The position numbers were made by a program, and so were the translations under genes. Under the pieces are notes generated by a model. That model did no database searches, was not told the origin of the DNA, and saw only the letters and a program-made list of their open reading frames with translations. A DNA stretch of 11,823 nt from Hondaea fermentalgiana (lineage: Eukaryota; Sar; Bigyra; Thraustochytrida; Thraustochytriidae), in contig NPFB01000229.1 in NCBI GenBank assembly GCA_014084085.1, positions 1 through 11,823 of the forward strand. The letters are read 5' to 3'. Positions 7,216 through 11,823 of this stretch are shown in pieces (positions within the stretch are counted from its first letter, which is position 1; every line of letters starts with the position of its first letter).

Positions 7216-7270
7216 AGGCGAGGCGAGGCGAGGCGAGGCGAGGCGAGGCGAGGCGAGGCAAGGTGAGGCA
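7216..7270 (+). repeat. AGGCG pentamer minisatellite
   Basis: Eight perfect AGGCG copies (7216-7255) are followed by three degenerate ones (AGGCA, AGGTG, AGGCA). The period of five cannot keep a reading frame unless the count changes in threes, which supports a noncoding role. The plus strand is G-rich and lies about 240 bp upstream of the COQ1 start. Confidence 0.95.
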
Positions 7271-7508
7271 GGGTCGAATCGAACGGAGCAGCGGAGCGGC
7301 GGCGGCTTGCCTCGAGTCTTCTTCTCCTCTCCTTCCTCGTGCTTTCTCATTGCCCGTGAGTCAGTCGGGCTTCGCCGTAGAGAGTAGGCAAGCGAGTCGT
7401 ACTACTTAGGCCTACTAGGCTGCTAGAGCCGAGCAAGGTGCCGCTCGGTCGCTGCCTCCGGAGAGGAGCAGGAGAGACGCAGAGAGCGAAAGAGCAGAGG
7501 GCTGCAAC

Positions 7509-8777
7509 ATGTGGCGGGTGACGCGACCTGCGACGCTGAGGGCCGCCGCCGCGGCGGCCGGGTCCGCGGGGACGAGGGCGAGAGCCCATGGGCGGCGAGG
7601 GATGGCCTCGCTGCAGGAACACATGCTGCGACAGAGCGTCAAGAGCGTGCTGGCAGACTTGCAGCTCGACGAGCCGACGGCGTGGATGCCGCAACCCGAC
7701 TTCAAGGACTGCGACACCCTCCGCCAGCGCCAAGACGCCCAGATCGCAGCAGATCTGCTCGCCAACGTCGAAAAGCTGGATCCCTTCGCTCTGGTCAAGG
7801 CGGATGTCAACGCGCTGAGCACAAACATCAAAGACCTCCTCGGCAGCGACCACCCTGTGTTGGAGACCGTGGCACAATACTTTTTCAATCAAGAGGGCGG
7901 CAAAAAGGTGCGCCCCACGCTGGTTCTCCTCATGTCCAAGGCCCTCGAGGCGCATCTCGAGGCCGAGGGCTTTAAGCGCGCCCCCGAGGACGCCACCGCC
8001 CTTTATGCGCAGCAGGTGCGCCTGGCCGCCATTATTGAGCAAATCCACACGGCCTCGCTCTTGCACGACGACGTCATTGACGTCGCAGACACGCGCCGTG
8101 GCGTCAAGTCTGTCAACTCCATGTTTGGCAACAAGCTGGCCATTCTCGCCGGCGATTTCCTCCTCGCGCGCGCCTCCGTTTCGCTCGCGCGCCTGCGCAA
8201 TGTCGAGGTGATTGAGATCATCTCCACTGTCATTGAGCATCTGGTCAAGGGCGAGGTCATGCAAATGAAGCCTAGTCTCAAGGGTAGTGAGGCTTTTGAA
8301 ATGTACTTGCGCAAAAACTATTACAAGACGGGTAGTCTCATGGCCAATAGCATTCTCTCTTCGACGGTGCTCGCGGGTGCGCCCAAGGATCTTCAGCTTC
8401 TCGCTTTCGACTATGGCGAGAGCTGCGGCCATGCCTTTCAATTAATAGACGATGCGCTCGACTTTGAAGGCAGCCTTTCGACTCTGGGCAAGCCGGCGCT
8501 GGCTGACCTCAAACAAGGTCTCGCGACGGCCCCCATTCTCATTGCCCAAGAGTCCCGTCCGGAGCTCCGCCCCATGATTGAGCGCAAGTTCTCTGCGCCC
8601 GAGGACGTGGACAACGCAGCGACGGCTGTGCATGCTTCGCAGGCTATTGTGCAGACACGCAAGCTTGCTGTGGCCTATGCAGAAAAGGCAGTCCGCGCAG
8701 CTCTCAAGTTGCATCCATCTCCGGCGCGCGACTCGCTCATTCACATGGCGATCAAGATCGTCGACCGGAGCTCATGA
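7509..8777 (+). CDS. COQ1: Mitochondrial long-chain trans-polyprenyl diphosphate synthase (solanesyl/decaprenyl type)
   Basis: This 422-aa class I trans-prenyltransferase would extend an allylic diphosphate with isopentenyl diphosphate to make the ubiquinone side chain. Visible motifs are GGKKVRP (130-136); the first Asp-rich motif DDVID (187-191) followed by TRRG; KTG (273-275); GHAFQLIDDALD with the second Asp-rich motif (D314, D315, D318); and LGKPALADLKQG (326-337). The residue five positions before the first Asp-rich motif is Ala182, a small residue as in long-chain enzymes rather than the bulky residue of FPP/GGPP synthases. Residues 1-31 are Arg/Ala-rich with no acidic residues, a plausible mitochondrial presequence, which supports the first ATG. 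Met32 is an alternative start. The gene has no introns. Its product fits the catalytic subunit family of yeast Coq1 and human PDSS1. Chain length cannot be read from sequence. Confidence 0.93.
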   Translation: MWRVTRPATLRAAAAAAGSAGTRARAHGRRGMASLQEHMLRQSVKSVLADLQLDEPTAWMPQPDFKDCDTLRQRQDAQIAADLLANVEKLDPFALVKADVNALSTNIKDLLGSDHPVLETVAQYFFNQEGGKKVRPTLVLLMSKALEAHLEAEGFKRAPEDATALYAQQVRLAAIIEQIHTASLLHDDVIDVADTRRGVKSVNSMFGNKLAILAGDFLLARASVSLARLRNVEVIEIISTVIEHLVKGEVMQMKPSLKGSEAFEMYLRKNYYKTGSLMANSILSSTVLAGAPKDLQLLAFDYGESCGHAFQLIDDALDFEGSLSTLGKPALADLKQGLATAPILIAQESRPELRPMIERKFSAPEDVDNAATAVHASQAIVQTRKLAVAYAEKAVRAALKLHPSPARDSLIHMAIKIVDRSS

Positions 8778-9482
8778 ACCGTCTCGTTTCTCCCTCTTGC
8801 GCTCGACTTTTCCAACACACAAACGCGTAACAAGTACCAAACATTTTTTTCTTTTTCTTTCTTTCTTTCATGCGTTCATTCTCTTTCTCGGTTTGCAAGA
8901 AATGAAAAAAAGAAAAGACTGCGCATGTGTCAACTTGCTTCTTTCAAGTGCACTCCTTGGCCAAACATCGATCGATTAGCAAACTTTGGGACGACCTTCG
9001 CAAGGTTCTTCTTTTCAACTCGTCCCAATGACAATGTCAAGGGTATGATCGTGCTCTTGGGTATACCAAAAGTGTAAAGAAAGACGATCAGCAAGTACGA
9101 TCAAAGATATCGCATGAAGGCTGGAAGATCTCTATGTTGTTTGTTTGCTCGTCGTCGTCAACAGATTGTAACCCGCTGCCAATTTAAAAATCGCCGGGAC
9201 CCATGCCAAAAGAAAAAATTAAGGGAGAAAAAGAGACAGGAGGATCAACCAACGAATCGTAGACATTTTATTTCGGAAAAGAAAAGAAAAAGAGCTTGAT
9301 ATGACGTTCGTCGTCATGAAAGCGAACCATGCTCTCGGGGGTACCGCGCTCGCGCGAATACACCTCTCATCACCTGCACCTGCCTCGTCATACGAGCGCA
9401 CCTTTGGGGGCGAATGAATCCATATAAAAGATAGAAGCAAAAGGTGATCGATCGGGTGATGATGGCAAAGGAATGATATAAA
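8778..9482. other. Convergent 3' intergenic region between COQ1 and dapA
   Basis: The two genes converge, so this 705-bp AT-richer spacer should carry both 3' UTRs. No canonical AATAAA is evident near either stop codon. T-rich tracts at about 8844-8870 follow COQ1. I see no credible coding frame. A 9-bp inverted repeat with a 25-nt loop lies at 8986-9028, and CGATCGAT-type palindromes occur near 8969 and 9447. Confidence 0.5.
8986..9028. repeat. 9-bp inverted repeat with nested hairpin
   Basis: TTGGGACGA (8986-8994) is exactly complementary to TCGTCCCAA (9020-9028). The loop begins with CCTTCGCAAGG, itself a 4-bp stem with a 3-nt loop. On either strand this could fold as a small structured element in the 3' UTR of COQ1 or of dapA. 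Confidence 0.6.
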
Positions 9483-10400
9483 TTACTGTTTGGCCTTCTT
9501 GGCGCCGTTGGGGCTGCTGGCCAGACCGGCGGCCTCGCACATGGCCTCAACCTTGGCCTTGGACTCGGCAGCCAGAGGCGCGAGGGGAAGACGCACACTT
9601 GCGTCGCACATGCCGGCAAGAGACATGGCGTACTTGCAGGGAACCGGGTTGGTTTCGCAGAACATGCCCTTGAAGACAGGGAAGAGCTCAATGTGCTGCT
9701 TGGCGGCACCGGCAAAGTCGCCATCCGCGGCGGCCTTGACCATGCTCACGACCTTCTCCGGGGCAAGGTTGCTGAGCACCGAGACGACGCCCTTGCCGCC
9801 CACAGACATGAGGGGAAGCGTGAGGGAATCGTCGCCCGAGAGGACGGTAATGTCGCAGAGGCTGCGAATCTCGGAGGCCATGTCGAGCGAGCCGGTTGCC
9901 TCCTTAATTGCGCAAACGTTGTCGAGCTCCTTGTACATGCGCGCGACGGTGGCCGCGGTGAGGGCGATGCCCGTGCGGCCCGGGATGTTGTAGAGCACGA
10001 TGGGGACGCCGACCTCGTTCACGGCCTTGACGTGCTGAAAGAGACCCTCCTGGCTCGGCTTGCTGTAGTAGGGGTTCACGATGAGGACGGCGTCCACGCC
10101 GGCCTCCTTGGCCTTCTTGGTGGCCGCCACGGTACCCTCGGTGTTGTTCGAGCCGGTACCGGCGATGACGAGGCACTTGCCGGCGCACTTCTCGACGCAC
10201 ATGGCGATGATCTTCTCGCGCTCCTCGGCGGTCAGCGTCGGCGACTCGCCGGTCGTTCCGATGGGGACCACACCAGCGACACCGCCGGCGATCTGCGCGT
10301 CCAGGAGCTTCTCCAGCGCCTCATAGTCGACCTCCTTGCCGTCCGCCGAGAAGGGAGTCACGAGCGCCGGGAAGACGCCTGCCAGTTCGAGACGCGCCAT
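9483..10400 (-). CDS. dapA: 4-Hydroxy-tetrahydrodipicolinate synthase (dihydrodipicolinate synthase)
   Basis: This 305-aa enzyme condenses pyruvate with aspartate semialdehyde, the first committed step of diaminopimelate-route lysine synthesis. It is a TIM-barrel class I aldolase. Visible motifs are GTTGES (48-53; Thr49 and Thr50), NPYY (109-112), LYNIPGRTG (136-144; Tyr137 and Arg142) and IKEATG (165-170; Lys166 is the Schiff-base lysine). GGKGVVSV (201-208) and ETNPVPCKYA (249-258) follow. Length and motif order match bacterial DapA (E. coli 292 aa). The start at 10400 gives MARLELAGVFPALVTPF, in register with family N-termini. The frame stays open upstream to an ATG at 10709, so an N-terminal extension is possible. 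Residues aligning with E. coli His53, His56 and Glu84 at the lysine site are Ala58, Arg61 and Gly89, so feedback inhibition may be weak. No targeting peptide is evident from this start, so it is likely cytosolic. A bacterial origin by transfer is possible. Confidence 0.93.
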   Translation of the reverse strand: MARLELAGVFPALVTPFSADGKEVDYEALEKLLDAQIAGGVAGVVPIGTTGESPTLTAEEREKIIAMCVEKCAGKCLVIAGTGSNNTEGTVAATKKAKEAGVDAVLIVNPYYSKPSQEGLFQHVKAVNEVGVPIVLYNIPGRTGIALTAATVARMYKELDNVCAIKEATGSLDMASEIRSLCDITVLSGDDSLTLPLMSVGGKGVVSVLSNLAPEKVVSMVKAAADGDFAGAAKQHIELFPVFKGMFCETNPVPCKYAMSLAGMCDASVRLPLAPLAAESKAKVEAMCEAAGLASSPNGAKKAKQ

Positions 10401-10423
10401 TCTTCTTCTTCTTCTTCTTCTTT
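10400..10423. repeat. TTC/GAA triplet run abutting the dapA start
   Basis: About seven TTC/TCT triplets lie directly before the dapA ATG (AGA/GAA on the coding strand). They form a purine-rich leader immediately upstream of the start codon. If the longer frame is used, they encode a run of seven Arg. Confidence 0.85.
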
Positions 10424-10450
10424 CTCTCGGCTTCTCTCTCGCAAGCGTAC

Positions 10451-10451
<1 letters not shown>

Positions 10452-10483
<32 letters not shown>

Positions 10484-10552
10484 TGCTGCTTGCTGCTGCT
10501 GCGTTACGCCTCTGCTGCTGCCGCTGCTGCTGCTGCTGCTGCTGCTTCTTGC
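10452..10552. repeat. CTG/CAG triplet microsatellites upstream of dapA
   Basis: A perfect (GCT)10 run occupies 10452-10481. Shorter CTG runs at 10483-10500 and 10512-10545 are interrupted by CCG, CTT and TAC triplets. On the dapA strand these read CAG/AGC, giving poly-Ser and poly-Gln if the upstream in-frame extension is translated. Confidence 0.9.
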
Positions 10553-10861
10553 TATGCGCAATGACGGAAGCCTGGTTGCGATCTGCCCCCGGCCGCTTGC
10601 ACCTGGCCTCCTCTGCGCCGCACGATCCTGCCCTTCGCGGCCATTCGGCGTCTTGCTGTATTTGGCCGCTAGCCAACCGTACGTACGCCAGGTAATAAGA
10701 ATACTGCATCCCGCAGCGCGACGTTGCCGGCACCTTCCTTCCCCAGCCCCGCCCATGTACGCCTCCATCCCCGTCTACGCCGCCCTGCTCCCGCTCACTA
10801 CCCCGCGCGCCGCGCTCGCCACGTACCCCGCGCGCCGAGCCGCCTTCGCTCGCAACTACTC

Positions 10862-10914
10862 TTCTGGAACCTTCAGAAGATATTAGAACCTTGAGAACCT
10901 TTGAAGGATTTTCT
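10862..10914. promoter_or_regulatory. Heat-shock-element-like cluster with triple GAACCTT repeat
   Basis: TTC (10862), GAA (10867) and TTC (10872) are spaced exactly 5 bp apart, the alternating nTTCnnGAAnnTTC pattern bound by heat-shock factor trimers. Further GAA units follow at 10876, 10886, 10895 and 10903, and a TTC at 10912. GAACCTT occurs three times, at 10867, 10886 and 10895. The cluster lies about 460 bp upstream of the dapA start. It could equally serve a gene to the right. Confidence 0.45.
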
Positions 10915-11453
10915 CCACAGTGCGTGCGGTCGGAGCTGCTGCGCCACGCGCCCGCACGCTCCTACGAACATTCGGCCACAGCCGCCACTTCAAGTCCAGG
11001 TCCACGCGAAGGACGCAGGACTCCAGCCACAGCCACGAGGTTTCTGCGCCGTTGCGTTACTCGTGCTGCGCGCTGGCGCTGCTGCTGCTGCGGCTCAGGA
11101 CGGACCTTGGGCGACTGCCATGTGGCTGCCATGGCTGCTGGCTGTGGACAGCGCGCATCATCTTCTCTTTTTCATTTTACAGTCTCCTACAAATGCACTG
11201 CACGAAGAATCGGCACGACCAAGACGCCATCAAGCACGACCCCGCGATCATGAGACCACTCATCCATACACTCCACGCACGGATGATCCTACGCTCCGTC
11301 AGAACGCAGCGACCAGGCAGGCGAGCGACCTCTGCGCCGGCCGCGGCTTCCGCGTTCGTCGCGCTCCCAGTGCCGACCTCCCTCCCTCTCACCTGCCCGC
11401 CCAACCGACTGTCGCGCCGCCTCGCAACGGCGCTTCCCCGTCCCTCCTCCCTC

Positions 11454-11535
11454 CCTGCCTGCCTGCCTGCCTGCGCGTCCCCGCCTCTCTCTCTCTCTCT
11501 CTCCCCGCGGTGCTGCTCTGCTCCGCCCCCCCCCC
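11454..11535 (+). repeat. Pyrimidine-rich tract: CCTG array, CT dinucleotides and C10 run
   Basis: About five CCTG units (11454-11473) are followed by (CT)9 (11485-11502) and ten C in a row (11526-11535). Together with the flanking TCCC motifs they form a long polypyrimidine strand with few purines, typical of a promoter or UTR rather than coding DNA. Confidence 0.85.
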
Positions 11536-11823
11536 TCTGTCCCGCCCGCCGCCAGCCAGGTCGGAGTCGAGCGCCTCTCTTTCCCCAGTCCAGTCCAACC
11601 ACCTCCGTGCCGCAAGGGACACTCGTGTCGCCGCGCTTCGTACCCTGTCAGCGCGCCTCGCCGCCGAGAGTGCGTGTGTATCGATAGGCCATCGTGGTGT
11701 CGCACTTGCGCACCGAGGTCAAACAGCCAGGCAGGCCCGGCAGCTCAGCGCGGTCCTCTGCGGCGCGACGCGAGATCGAGCGGCGGCGAGGCGGAGGCCG
11801 TCGCCACGCGCGGTCGGCCGCCC

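Larger units (their letters stand above)
6590..7508. other. GC-rich promoter / 5' UTR region of COQ1
   Basis: This 0.9-kb stretch precedes the prenyl synthase ATG and holds no recognisable protein. Several ORFs overlap in different frames, but they are Arg/Ala-rich and typical of GC-rich noncoding DNA. It contains a GCAGGC repeat (7181-7200) and an AGGCG minisatellite (7216-7270). A GTGAGT at 7356-7361 followed by TACTACTTAG ending at 7409 could be a 54-nt intron in the 5' UTR. TGAGTCA (7357-7363), a bZIP-type AP-1/GCN4 consensus, overlaps that donor site. Confidence 0.45.
10401..11823. other. Upstream region of dapA; low-complexity DNA without a credible gene
   Basis: This 1.4-kb stretch holds the dapA promoter and 5' leader and perhaps the promoter of a gene beyond the right edge. 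The long plus-strand open frame at 10920-11687 starts at GTG and is made of Pro/Ser/Arg/Leu low complexity, so I do not call it. The opposite frames are similar. Apart from the triplet repeats and heat-shock-like cluster listed separately, the segment 11380-11600 is strongly pyrimidine-rich on the plus strand. Confidence 0.45.

Noticed and set aside
7180..7270. Possible CRISPR-like array
   Set aside because: The units are 5-6 bp with no spacers, so this is a simple minisatellite.
7268..7285. GGGTCGAATCGAA resembling a tRNA T-loop
   Set aside because: No acceptor, D or anticodon stem can be formed around it.
7347..8441. 364-codon minus-strand open frame opposite COQ1
   Set aside because: It is antisense to clear prenyl synthase motifs, and its composition is that of reversed codons.
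9693..10886. 397-codon plus-strand open frame opposite dapA
   Set aside because: It is the antisense shadow of a GC3-rich gene, with Gly/Arg/Leu/His-rich composition and no recognisable domain; the minus-strand DapA motifs are unmistakable.
10920..11687. 255-codon plus-strand frame
   Set aside because: It begins with GTG, is low-complexity Pro/Ser/Arg/Leu, and crosses CT, CCTG and C10 repeats.

Overview
The window looks like nuclear DNA of a GC-rich, compact, intron-poor unicellular eukaryote. The evidence is: two split-promoter tRNA genes without an encoded CCA and with poly-T Pol III stops; a 1211-codon uninterrupted gene for a low-complexity nuclear-type protein; a ubiquinone-pathway prenyl synthase with a mitochondrial-type leader; many triplet microsatellites; and no operon structure. 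The protist-style TIR-like domain, the tandem CX4CX9-10CX2H fingers, and a bacterial-type DapA next to COQ1 suggest a stramenopile, perhaps a thraustochytrid. That placement is inference; nothing in the window proves it.

Layout, left to right. 1-915: the 3' part of an ankyrin-repeat/TIR-like gene. Its ankyrin half is broken by stops and frame changes, while its TIR half (358-915) is open. 916-1788: no convincing gene. 1789-1859 (minus): tRNA-Glu(CTC). 1861-2397: leader and promoter region of the next gene. 2398-6033 (plus): a large, disordered, basic/acidic protein ending in two small Cys/His fingers, probably nuclear. 6489-6560 (plus): tRNA-Thr(CGT). 6590-7508: GC-rich promoter and 5' UTR region with minisatellites. 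7509-8777 (plus): long-chain polyprenyl diphosphate synthase (COQ1 type). 8778-9482: convergent 3' region with a hairpin. 9483-10400 (minus): 4-hydroxy-tetrahydrodipicolinate synthase (dapA type). 10401-11823: its upstream region, with CTG/TTC microsatellites, a heat-shock-element-like cluster, and pyrimidine-rich low-complexity DNA with no credible gene.

The genes are functionally unrelated: ubiquinone side chain, lysine biosynthesis, translation, and probable chromatin or transcription. COQ1 and dapA converge on a 705-bp spacer. I found no defence island, CRISPR array or transposase. The items most worth a second look are the decayed ankyrin-TIR gene, the finger protein with paired R/K-P motifs, DapA's apparent loss of lysine-feedback residues together with its in-frame upstream extension, and the heat-shock-like element.
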